Assembly: GCA_018971905.1 (NCBI GenBank)
Contig: JAGWZS010000004.1
Location: 1-22,945 of the forward strand
DNA length: 22,945 nt
Source: Rhodospirillales bacterium
GTDB taxonomy: Bacteria; Pseudomonadota; Alphaproteobacteria; Acetobacterales; Acetobacteraceae
Direction: 5' to 3'
This document shows positions 6,970 through 14,347 of the stretch, one piece after another. Positions within the stretch are counted from its first letter, which is position 1. Every line of letters begins with the position of its first letter. The notes beneath the pieces are model-generated. The model was not told the DNA's origin. It made no database searches and was given only the letters and a program-made list of their open reading frames with translations. The translations under genes and the position numbers were made by a program.

Positions 6970-7920
6970 TTATAATGCACCGGAATAGTAACTTAATGTC
7001 TCATGCCCAGGCGATATGATTGTGCCTTTTTGTCCGGCGAGAATCTCCGCCAGATCGCCTAGCGCGCCAATGGCGGCTGGATGGCCTGTATGCCGAACAA
7101 AATTGCAAGCCGCGGCAACCTTCGGCCCCATGGAGCCAGATTGAAAGGCCGCGGCATGCGCGGCGAGCGCAGCGGGTCCTGCTTTGGCGATCATCTTTTG
7201 CGCTTTGCTTCCGTAATCAAGATAAACCCCGCCGACATCGGTTAGCATTACAAACAGCGCCGCGCCGGACTGTTCTGCTAGGAGTTCGCTCGTCGCATCT
7301 TTATCGACCACCGCCTCCACTCCTGTAAGGCAGCCATCCGCGCCGGCGCAGACAGGAATGCCTCCGCCTCCAGCGCAGATCACCGTGACGCCGGCGCTGA
7401 TCAGCCGGTTTATGGACGCGATTTCAACGATGCCTTGTGGCTGTGGTGAGGCCACCACACGGCGCCAGCCCTTGCCATCTGGGGCCACGGACCAGTTATG
7501 CTCTGCCGCCAGTCGCTTGGCTTGATTCTCATCATAGACTGGTCCAATTGGCTTGGTGGGCACCGAGAACGCAACATCCGTTGCATCCACCAGGGTTTGT
7601 GTCAGCACCGTCGCCACCTCGGCACCTGGCGGCAGCGCGTTGCGCAGGGCCAGCTCCAGCGCATAACCAATCCAGCCCTCGCTTTCAGCACCCAGCACAT
7701 CGAGGGGCAAGGCCCCTTCCACCGGACCAGCCAATGATTGCAACGCCAGCAATCCCACCTGTGGACCATTACCATGCGTTATGACCAACTTGTGCCCCTT
7801 CAAAATCGCGGCTGCCAATACGCGTGCCGCCGTAATAATGGCACGATGCTGATTTTCGGCCGATAGCCGCTCTCCTCGCCTGAGCAATGCGTTGCCACCA
7901 AGCGCCACGACGATCAGCAT
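6970..7920 (-). CDS. arcC: Carbamate kinase
   Basis: 316 residues, normal length. It converts carbamoyl phosphate and ADP to ATP, ammonia and CO2, the energy-yielding last step of the arginine deiminase pathway, in the cytoplasm. Family motifs are ALGGNALL (6-13), THGNGPQVG (48-56), PTKPIGPVYD (121-130), CAGGGGIPV (182-190), EAVVDKDAT (202-210) and SGSMGPKVAAA near residue 262. The phosphate-contacting Lys and Asp positions of the amino-acid-kinase fold appear intact. Its ATG lies 5 bases after the arcB stop with only a weak SD, suggesting translational coupling. The proton-ATPase follows directly, so ATP made here could feed proton export. Confidence 0.96.
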   Translation of the reverse strand: MLIVVALGGNALLRRGERLSAENQHRAIITAARVLAAAILKGHKLVITHGNGPQVGLLALQSLAGPVEGALPLDVLGAESEGWIGYALELALRNALPPGAEVATVLTQTLVDATDVAFSVPTKPIGPVYDENQAKRLAAEHNWSVAPDGKGWRRVVASPQPQGIVEIASINRLISAGVTVICAGGGGIPVCAGADGCLTGVEAVVDKDATSELLAEQSGAALFVMLTDVGGVYLDYGSKAQKMIAKAGPAALAAHAAAFQSGSMGPKVAAACNFVRHTGHPAAIGALGDLAEILAGQKGTIISPGHETLSYYSGAL

Positions 7921-7925
7921 GTCAC

Positions 7926-8924
7926 TTAGCCTAATGTCGCAATGAGTATGGCCTTGATCGAATGCACGCGGTTTTCAGCCTGCTCGAACACAATGGAAGC
8001 CGGAGATTCAAAAACCTCATCAGTGACCTCCATCGCGGAAAGGCCAAACCGCGCCTCGATTTCTTTTCCGATTTTTGTTTCGGCATTATGAAATGATGGC
8101 AGGCAATGCATGAATTTGGTGAATGGATTTTGCGTTGCCGCCATCAATGCCGTGTTCACCTGATAAGGCTTCAGCAGCTCGATCCGCTCTCCCCAACGCG
8201 CTGTATCCTCCCCCATAGAGAGCCAGACATCGGTATAGATAAAATCCGCGCCCTTTACCGCGGCCTGCGGGTCAACCTCGTAGTTGATCTTGGCCCCTGT
8301 CGTGGCCGCTATCTTGGCAACATGCGCGGCAAACTCCGCCTCGGGCCAGCGCGCCGCTGGTGCGCCGATCGTAAAATCCATTCCCATCTTCGCGGCGCCC
8401 ACCGCAAGTGACTTTGCCATATTATTATGCCCATCACCCATGAAAGCGAAGCGGATATCGGAAAGATGCTTATGCGTGAATTCACGCATGGTCATGAAAT
8501 CCGCCAGAATTTGCGTCGGGTGCGAGACATCGGTTAGCCCGTTATAAACCGGCACACCGGCATGGTGCGCCAGCGTCTCTACATCTTCCTGCGCGAAGCC
8601 GCGGAACTCGATGGCATCGAACATCCGTCCCAGCACGCGCGCCGTATCTTTTACTGTCTCGGACATCCCAATATGACTGCCACTTGGTCCCATATAGGTT
8701 ACATGCGCGCCCTGATCATGCGCCGCCACTTCGAAGCCACTGCGCGTACGCGTTGAATCCTTCTCGAAAATCAGCGCAATATTTTTACCATTCAGGCGCG
8801 GCCGCTCGAACCCGCCGCGTTTGGCGGCCTTCAAGTCCTTTGCCATATCGAGTAAAAACTTAATCTCCACGGAGCTCAAATCGTCCAGCGCCAACAGGCT
8901 TCGCCCATGCAAATTTATCGCCAT
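7926..8924 (-). CDS. arcB: Ornithine carbamoyltransferase, catabolic context
   Basis: 332 residues. In the deiminase pathway it phosphorolyses citrulline to ornithine and carbamoyl phosphate. The carbamoyl-phosphate loop STRTR is at residues 57-61. [13 protein letters not shown] (126-138) and DVWLSMGE (232-239) are present, as is HCLP (273-276) with the ornithine-site Cys. Catabolic function is inferred from its place between arcA and arcC. The sequence alone does not exclude a biosynthetic ability. AAGGGAG at the arcA stop serves the ATG at 8924. A diverged 61-residue piece of another OTC lies in the pseudogene at 2079-2468. Confidence 0.95.
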   Translation of the reverse strand: MAINLHGRSLLALDDLSSVEIKFLLDMAKDLKAAKRGGFERPRLNGKNIALIFEKDSTRTRSGFEVAAHDQGAHVTYMGPSGSHIGMSETVKDTARVLGRMFDAIEFRGFAQEDVETLAHHAGVPVYNGLTDVSHPTQILADFMTMREFTHKHLSDIRFAFMGDGHNNMAKSLAVGAAKMGMDFTIGAPAARWPEAEFAAHVAKIAATTGAKINYEVDPQAAVKGADFIYTDVWLSMGEDTARWGERIELLKPYQVNTALMAATQNPFTKFMHCLPSFHNAETKIGKEIEARFGLSAMEVTDEVFESPASIVFEQAENRVHSIKAILIATLG

Positions 8925-8938
8925 ATCAATTATCTCCC

Positions 8939-10165
8939 TTAAATCGCATCACGGGTGAGTGGGCAGCTCATGCAATGTCCGCCGCCTCTACCCCGGCCCA
9001 GTTCGGAGCCATCGATGGTGATTACCTCGATCCCGGCCTTCCGCAATAGTGTATTGGTATAGACATTGCGGTCGTAACCAATCACCACGCCAGGCGCCAC
9101 CACCAAAACGTTATTGCCATCGTCCCATTGCTCACGCTCGGCCTCGAAACTATCGCCACCCGTGGGCACCACGCGTAATTTCTTCAGGCCAATGGCCTGC
9201 GCCACCACGTCGATGAAAGGCTTACGTTCATCCACGATCTTGATCGCATTCGTACCATCCCCCGGGTATAGTGAAAATACCTTGAGATGATCGACAATGT
9301 CAGGAAACACCGTAACGAGATCGTGGTCACAGAAGGAGAATACTGTATCAAGATGCATGTTCCCACGCTCGCGCGGCATCTGTGCGGCGATAACCCGGTT
9401 CGCGGCGCCGTGCCGAAACAGCCGCTTGGCATATTCAGTTACCGCTTGAGGGGTTGAGCGCTCACCCATGCCAATCAACACCACCTCCCGGCTCACCGGC
9501 ATCACATCGCCGCCTTCCAGGCTCATATCGCCCAAATGCTCGCAGGCGGCATCGAGATAGCGTGCAAAATCAGCCTGCGCGAAACGCGGATGGAAACGAT
9601 ACACAGCGGAAAGATTAATTGCCTCTGGCCGCCGCGCCGGCCAGTACATTGGGTTGATGAAAACGCCTTTGCCGACCCAGCAGGAACTGTCGCGCGTGAA
9701 AAGCTGATTAGGCAATGGGGGAAGGATAAACTCATGTGGTGCGCGCGTTTGCGCAAACAGCCCGGTGGGGACAAAAGGCAGCTCGGCGCGGGCGATGCCA
9801 CCGATCAGGCAGGCGGCAAGCCGGGTGGCGGGCATTTCATCCAACCAGGCGCGTACCTCCTCCGCCGTGCCATGCCCCAGATGCAGCACATCGGCACGCC
9901 GGTCTAACAGCCACGCGCGCGCCGAGGGATTTTCCATAGTCTGTGCCAGCATCGTGCCGAATTCATGCACGACAACATTGTGGTCCCGTAGCGTATCGAC
10001 GAATGCATCATGCTCCTGGCGTGCCTCTTTCACCCAGATTACATCGTCGAACAGTAATTCGTGGCAATTACCTGGCGTCAACCTGGTCAGGCTCAACTCT
10101 GGCCTATGTACCAGCACCTCACGCAAAATACCGACTTCTGAATATACGCCCAACGGAGCTGTCAT
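8939..10165 (-). CDS. arcA: Arginine deiminase
   Basis: 408 residues, close to Pseudomonas ArcA in length. It hydrolyses arginine to citrulline and ammonia in the cytoplasm; the ammonia raises pH. Hallmarks are [13 protein letters not shown] near residue 150, LEGGDVMPV near 218, [12 protein letters not shown] near 272, and the C-terminal [15 protein letters not shown] with catalytic Cys398. The ATG at 10165 has AAGGGG nine bases upstream. arcB starts 14 bases after its stop. The 154-base gap to arcD upstream contains an inverted repeat (10216-10235) and could hold an internal promoter, so arcA may be read both from arcD and on its own. Confidence 0.96.
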   Translation of the reverse strand: MTAPLGVYSEVGILREVLVHRPELSLTRLTPGNCHELLFDDVIWVKEARQEHDAFVDTLRDHNVVVHEFGTMLAQTMENPSARAWLLDRRADVLHLGHGTAEEVRAWLDEMPATRLAACLIGGIARAELPFVPTGLFAQTRAPHEFILPPLPNQLFTRDSSCWVGKGVFINPMYWPARRPEAINLSAVYRFHPRFAQADFARYLDAACEHLGDMSLEGGDVMPVSREVVLIGMGERSTPQAVTEYAKRLFRHGAANRVIAAQMPRERGNMHLDTVFSFCDHDLVTVFPDIVDHLKVFSLYPGDGTNAIKIVDERKPFIDVVAQAIGLKKLRVVPTGGDSFEAEREQWDDGNNVLVVAPGVVIGYDRNVYTNTLLRKAGIEVITIDGSELGRGRGGGHCMSCPLTRDAI

Positions 10166-10215
10166 TTCGAATTTCCCCTTGTTAATTCGGATTACAGAAG
10201 TGCTTCCGAGGCAAT

Positions 10216-10235
10216 ATGGAATCCTATTGTTCCAT
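10216..10235. promoter_or_regulatory. Inverted repeat ATGGAA-N8-TTCCAT upstream of arcA
   Basis: Six-base perfect arms around an 8-base spacer, about 50 bases before the arcA start in the arcD-arcA gap. The half-site TTCCAT is the same as in the ArsR palindrome at 171-186, but the arms are oppositely ordered and spaced. It could bind a dimeric regulator; no specific one is indicated. Confidence 0.35.
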
Positions 10236-10261
10236 GCACCCCACCCATCTAAGGAGATAAC

Positions 10262-10300
10262 ATGAGTCGAGCCATCTCATGTTCCACTCTCTTGGCATGA
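10262..10300 (+). other. 12-codon mini-ORF with an excellent Shine-Dalgarno
   Basis: AAGGAGATAAC precedes an ATG that opens [12 protein letters not shown] and stops at 10300, on the strand opposite arcD and arcA. It lies entirely in their intergenic gap. The SD quality is unusual for a chance site. It might be a leader peptide, a gene remnant, or coincidence; no downstream gene on this strand follows. Confidence 0.2.
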
Positions 10301-10319
10301 GCCGCGCGCAGGGGGGCAT

Positions 10320-11810
10320 TCAAGTTACCTTTACAATGCCCTTGAGGAACAGGGTAAGCGCCAGCACCGCCACCGCCAGCAAAAGCCCCACAGCCGCTTT
10401 TTCGCCACGGGAGAAAGCTGTTAAATTCGGAAAATGCTCACGCTTGGCATACCAAAACACTGGCACGCCGACGGCGAACACGATGGTCGACATCAGTAAA
10501 AACTCCGGCCCCGCCGCATAGAGCAGCCACGCCGAATAGACCGCGCCCAGCGCCCCGGTAATAAGCGCGGTATTGCGGCTTTCCGAATGTGTTTCCACAT
10601 AGCCGGGCTTGAGCGCATAGACAGTCAGGAACAAGGCGCTGGCAAAATACGGCGGCAATATCATTACGCCGGTAATATCCACCAGCCATAGCCAGGCATT
10701 ATGCGCGAACAGCACGATGAACAAGGTTGCCTGCATGACGATGCTGGAGATCAGCAATGATGGCGCGGCCGCATGAAAGCGGTTTTCAAAAGCAAGAAAT
10801 TTTGGAAATACCCCGCCTTTGGCGCCTTCGAAGGGAAGCTCCGCAACCAGGATCGTCCAGGCGAGCCAGCAGCTCAACACCGCCAGTAGCAGCGAGACAT
10901 TAATAAACACCGCACCCCACCGCCCGACCACCGCGGAAAGCACATAGGCCGCCGATGGATTGGAGAGATTGGCCAAGTCCCCCTGGTGCATGATGCCAAA
11001 TGGTAAGATCGACAAGCCAGCATAGAGTAAGGTGCAAACGCCAAGTCCGATAAAAGTCGCTGGGCCGACATCGCTCATTTTGCGGGCGCGATCGGAGAGC
11101 ACCACCGCTGCCTCAATCCCGATGAACACCCAAAGCGTGACCATCATGGTACTTTTCACCTGGGTGAACAAGCTGCCAAGGTGGTTCTGCTGTCCCCATA
11201 TATCGAAGGTGAACTTACCGCCCGTCATGTAAAATGCCATCACGATAAGCGCAAAGCTAATGGTGGTGATATTCAGAATGCTCGCCAGCACATTCAACGC
11301 CGCCGTGCGTTTTACGCCCGAGAGCACGACGCCGCACATTACCCAGATGAGCAATGAACCGCCAATGATTGAAGGCCAGTTCTGCCCGTTGCCAAAAATT
11401 GGAAAGAAATAGCTGAGAATCTGCATGATCAGCACAGCGAAGGCGACATTGCCGAAAGCCGAGCTGAGCCAATAACCCCAGGCCATCTGGAAACCGGCAA
11501 AAGGTCCAAACCCTGCCTGGGCATATGAATAAATGCCACCTTTCAGATCAGGCCTCTTATCTGAAAGAATACGGAAACTATTGGCGAGAAAATACATGCC
11601 GATGAACGTGACTACCCAGGCGATGGCGATGGCCACTAGCCCAGCCCCCTGCGCCATGTTTTGTGGCAGGTTGAACGAACCGCCGCCAATCATCGAGCCG
11701 ACGACGACGCCACTCAACAAAATAACGCCAAGCTTTCGGCTTTCAGGTTGGCCACCTTGCGCCTTACCGGATGGTGTGGTGGATATGGAAGTCGACAAAG
11801 AACTCTCCAT
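10320..11810 (-). CDS. arcD: Arginine-ornithine antiporter, APC superfamily
   Basis: 496 residues with about 13 hydrophobic segments. It should exchange external arginine for internal ornithine across the inner membrane, feeding the deiminase pathway without energy cost. Helix 1 has VVVGSMIGGGSFNLPQNMA, the substrate-backbone loop of basic amino-acid antiporters. RPDLKGGIYSYAQAGFG follows, and VTLWVFIGIEAAVVLSDRA carries the Glu that acts as an acid gate in the related AdiC. The overall pattern follows Pseudomonas ArcD (for example MVTLWVFIGIE and SDVGPATFIG) more closely than AdiC. GGGAGA serves the ATG at 11810. The order arcD-A-B-C matches the Pseudomonas operon. An adjacent AdiA-like enzyme means arginine/agmatine exchange is a possible second role. 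Confidence 0.9.
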   Translation of the reverse strand: MESSLSTSISTTPSGKAQGGQPESRKLGVILLSGVVVGSMIGGGSFNLPQNMAQGAGLVAIAIAWVVTFIGMYFLANSFRILSDKRPDLKGGIYSYAQAGFGPFAGFQMAWGYWLSSAFGNVAFAVLIMQILSYFFPIFGNGQNWPSIIGGSLLIWVMCGVVLSGVKRTAALNVLASILNITTISFALIVMAFYMTGGKFTFDIWGQQNHLGSLFTQVKSTMMVTLWVFIGIEAAVVLSDRARKMSDVGPATFIGLGVCTLLYAGLSILPFGIMHQGDLANLSNPSAAYVLSAVVGRWGAVFINVSLLLAVLSCWLAWTILVAELPFEGAKGGVFPKFLAFENRFHAAAPSLLISSIVMQATLFIVLFAHNAWLWLVDITGVMILPPYFASALFLTVYALKPGYVETHSESRNTALITGALGAVYSAWLLYAAGPEFLLMSTIVFAVGVPVFWYAKREHFPNLTAFSRGEKAAVGLLLAVAVLALTLFLKGIVKVT

Positions 11811-11861
11811 GCTGGCTCTCCCTAATTACAACTTCTTTACGTCTGTTTTAATCGGATGGTA

Positions 11862-11875
11862 TTGATCTTGCTCAA
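11862..11875. promoter_or_regulatory. FNR/ANR-type box upstream of arcD
   Basis: TTGAT-CTTG-CTCAA differs from TTGAT-N4-ATCAA at one base. On the minus strand its centre (11868.5) lies 32 bases before the centre of TAAAGA (11839-11834). That is the arrangement of a class II site at -41.5 and gives a start near 11827, 17 bases before the arcD ATG. Pseudomonas arcDABC is activated by ANR from a similar place. Confidence 0.6.
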
Positions 11876-11939
11876 AGTCGCAAGCTTTTCCCGTTCGTAT
11901 TCCCGGGAATGGCTGATCATGCTGGGCAATAGATTTTAA

Positions 11940-14228
11940 TCACCCATGTCTTCGGCCGTAATACGTTCCTCCTTCCACGGTAATACCGTGAGTTTCGTGC
12001 TCAAAGCCGGGGAATTGCCGGTCGAACTCTTGGAGTGCCGCAAGGTAGCGCAGCACCGGCCCATCATGCGCCCCCACCGCCTCACCAGGCATCAGCAATG
12101 GAATGCCCGGCGGATACGGCACGATAGCAGTTGCCGCGACGCCATCCGCGAGCTCCGCCAGCCCGGCGCGGGCACTTTCTCCCCGCACCAGCCGGTCATA
12201 GGCCGCGGCGGGTGTGCAGGTTGCGTGCGGCTCGGTAGTATAGGCCGTCTCCAGCAATTGCGGCATCCGGCTCATCCGCATGGCCTGAAACATCGCCGCC
12301 GCCAAATCCTTTACCCCTTGCGCGCCATAGGCGGCGGAACGACTGGCGACCAAGGCGGGCATCGCCCGGGGCAAGGGCGTGTTGGCCTCGTAATCACGCT
12401 TGAAATCCATCAGGGCGTTGATCAATGATCCCCATTTACCCTTGGTCACGCCGATGGAAAATAGAAACAGGATAGAGAAATTCGCTGTTTTTTCGACAAT
12501 AATTCCACGCTCTGCCAGATATGCCGAGAGCAGCGCCGCTGGAATGCCGGTTTCCGCCATATCGCCGGATGGGGTGATGCCTGGTGTTACCAACGTCACC
12601 TTAATCGGGTCTAACATGCAATAATCTTGCTCAAGCGCGCCAAAGCCGTGCCAAGGTGCATGAGGCTCCAACATCCAGCAAGCCGGACTCTCCGCCAGCA
12701 TCGCCGCCGGCGCGTCCTCGAAACGCAGCGTATGGGCACCGTCACGCACCTCTTCGGGCTGCCATGCCGAAAAAAACCAATCGCCCCGCGCGCTGAATTG
12801 CGTATGCAGCCGCGCCAGCATTTGGCGAAAGGAAATGGCTTCGGCGATGGCTTCTCCCGTCAGCAGCTTGCCACCCGCGCCACTCATCATGGCGGCACTC
12901 ACATCGTTGGACGCAATGATGGCGTATTGCGGCGAAGTCGAGGCATGCATCATGAATGCCTCATTAAAGCAGCTTGGCTCTATTTTTACGCGGCCCTCGC
13001 GCAGATGGATCATCGATGCTTGCGACAAGGCCGCCAGCAGCTTATGTGTTGACTGCGTTGCGAACACGGTGGGGCCGCTACGCGCGAACGCCTCTGGCGC
13101 GCCGCGCATGGCATGGCGGCCACGATAGAGCGGGTTGAAGCGCGCATAAGCAAACCAGGCTTCATCGAATAGCACCCGGTCAACCGACTTGCCGAGTTGC
13201 TCCTCCACCCGCGCGGCATCGTAGCACAACCCGTCATAGGTGGAGTTGGTGACGATGGCCAAAGCCGGCTTTTCGTTTTTGCCGGCGAACGCCACGCGCC
13301 CGATACCACGGGCAATAGCATCGGGCGCAAAGCCGCCAAGCGGAATTGGGCCGATGAGACCAAGATGATTGCGTTGCGGCATCATATAGACCGGAACAGC
13401 GCCTGTCAGGCTGAGGCCATGTTCAACTGATTTATGGCAATTCCTGTCCGTGAGCACGATTTGCCCCCGTGCCACCGTTCCCGTCATCACCACCCGGTTG
13501 GAGGTGGAAGTGCCGTTGGTCACGTAATAGGTTCTGTCCGCACCAAACACATGCGCGGCATATTTCTCGCCATCGCCAATTGGGCCTGAATGGTCGAGCA
13601 GCGAGCCAAGCTCACCGACGGAAATGGAGAGGTCAGAGCGCAGCAGTGTTTCGCCGAAGTAATCGTGAAAAACACGGCCCACCGGGGAGCGTAGAAACGC
13701 CGTTCCGCCAGTATGGCCGGGTGTGTGCCATGAATATTCGGCTTCCCGGGCAAATTTAACAAGGGCATCGAACATTGGCGGCAGGAGCGCGGCGCGGTAG
13801 CGCTGCACCGCGGCCACGATGCGCTCGCTGATGAATTCCATCGTGTCCTCAAGCAGCCAAATGAATTCATCCGCTTGCTCCATCACCTCGGCTGGCACAT
13901 GCGCGGCGTCACTGCGTTCCGCCAGCAGAAACACCGGCACCTCGGCATTGCGGACGCGAAGATCCTTCAGCAGGTCCACCGCGTGCCTATGGCCGAGATC
14001 GGTTTTCAAATCCCAGTCCAGAATCACGGCCTGCAGGTGCGGATCGGAATCGATCACGGCCTGTCCATCTGGAGCGCTGGTAGACACCGTGGCTTCCACA
14101 TCATGTTCCTGCAGGTCTTGGAGCAGAATGCGTGCCGCACGCCCGGCCGCGCTATCCTGGCTCGGCTTGTCGCTCACCAGCAGCACACACATTGGCAGAG
14201 TTTCGGGCTTCTTCGTCCTCGTAGGCAT
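11940..14228 (-). CDS. adiA: Inducible arginine decarboxylase, AdiA-like (PLP fold type I)
   Basis: 762 residues. It should remove CO2 from arginine to give agmatine, consuming one cytoplasmic proton. An N-terminal response-regulator-like wing (about 1-130, with VPVFLLAER and DEFIWLLEDTMEFI) is followed by the large PLP domain and the C-terminal domain. The PLP lysine is Lys396 in ATQSTHKLLAALSQASMIH. DRNCHKSVEHGLSLTGA and DEAWFAYARFNPLY match AdiA rather than lysine or ornithine enzymes, which have other residues after DEAW/DSAW. The ATG at 14228 is chosen because AGGGGG lies six bases upstream; the longer frame to 14291 would run through the FNR box. Substrate by homology only; lysine cannot be fully excluded. 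Confidence 0.85.
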   Translation of the reverse strand: MPTRTKKPETLPMCVLLVSDKPSQDSAAGRAARILLQDLQEHDVEATVSTSAPDGQAVIDSDPHLQAVILDWDLKTDLGHRHAVDLLKDLRVRNAEVPVFLLAERSDAAHVPAEVMEQADEFIWLLEDTMEFISERIVAAVQRYRAALLPPMFDALVKFAREAEYSWHTPGHTGGTAFLRSPVGRVFHDYFGETLLRSDLSISVGELGSLLDHSGPIGDGEKYAAHVFGADRTYYVTNGTSTSNRVVMTGTVARGQIVLTDRNCHKSVEHGLSLTGAVPVYMMPQRNHLGLIGPIPLGGFAPDAIARGIGRVAFAGKNEKPALAIVTNSTYDGLCYDAARVEEQLGKSVDRVLFDEAWFAYARFNPLYRGRHAMRGAPEAFARSGPTVFATQSTHKLLAALSQASMIHLREGRVKIEPSCFNEAFMMHASTSPQYAIIASNDVSAAMMSGAGGKLLTGEAIAEAISFRQMLARLHTQFSARGDWFFSAWQPEEVRDGAHTLRFEDAPAAMLAESPACWMLEPHAPWHGFGALEQDYCMLDPIKVTLVTPGITPSGDMAETGIPAALLSAYLAERGIIVEKTANFSILFLFSIGVTKGKWGSLINALMDFKRDYEANTPLPRAMPALVASRSAAYGAQGVKDLAAAMFQAMRMSRMPQLLETAYTTEPHATCTPAAAYDRLVRGESARAGLAELADGVAATAIVPYPPGIPLLMPGEAVGAHDGPVLRYLAALQEFDRQFPGFEHETHGITVEGGTYYGRRHG

Positions 14229-14277
14229 GTTTTGCCCCCTGATAGTACGATATTGGCATAATCGGGCCGGACGCAAC

Positions 14278-14291
14278 TTGATCCTGATCAA
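14278..14291. promoter_or_regulatory. Perfect FNR/FixK-type box between the divergent decarboxylases
   Basis: TTGAT-CCTG-ATCAA is a perfect palindromic FNR-family site in the 119-base divergent gap. Its centre (14284.5) is 32 bases before the centre of TAGGCT (14314-14319), a candidate -10 for the plus-strand gene. It is also about 39 bases before TACTAT (around 14248-14243) for the minus-strand gene. One site could thus control both genes in response to low oxygen or a related signal. Confidence 0.7.
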
Positions 14292-14347
14292 GGAAGAAGC
14301 GAATTTTTCCAGCTAGGCTTTCACACCCTCCAGGAAAGGGAGCTCAG

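Noticed and set aside
10261..10281. CATGAG/CTCATG hairpin downstream of arcD as a terminator
   Set aside because: Six-base stem without a T-tract on either strand; not convincing as a rho-independent terminator.
11899..11910. ATTCCCGGGAAT palindrome between adiA and arcD
   Set aside because: Perfect but only 12 bases, with no T-run and no spacing to a promoter; may be chance in GC-rich DNA.
14229..14291. N-terminal extension of the arginine decarboxylase to 14291
   Set aside because: The extension is not family-like, runs through the perfect FNR box, and the ATG at 14228 has a strong SD.
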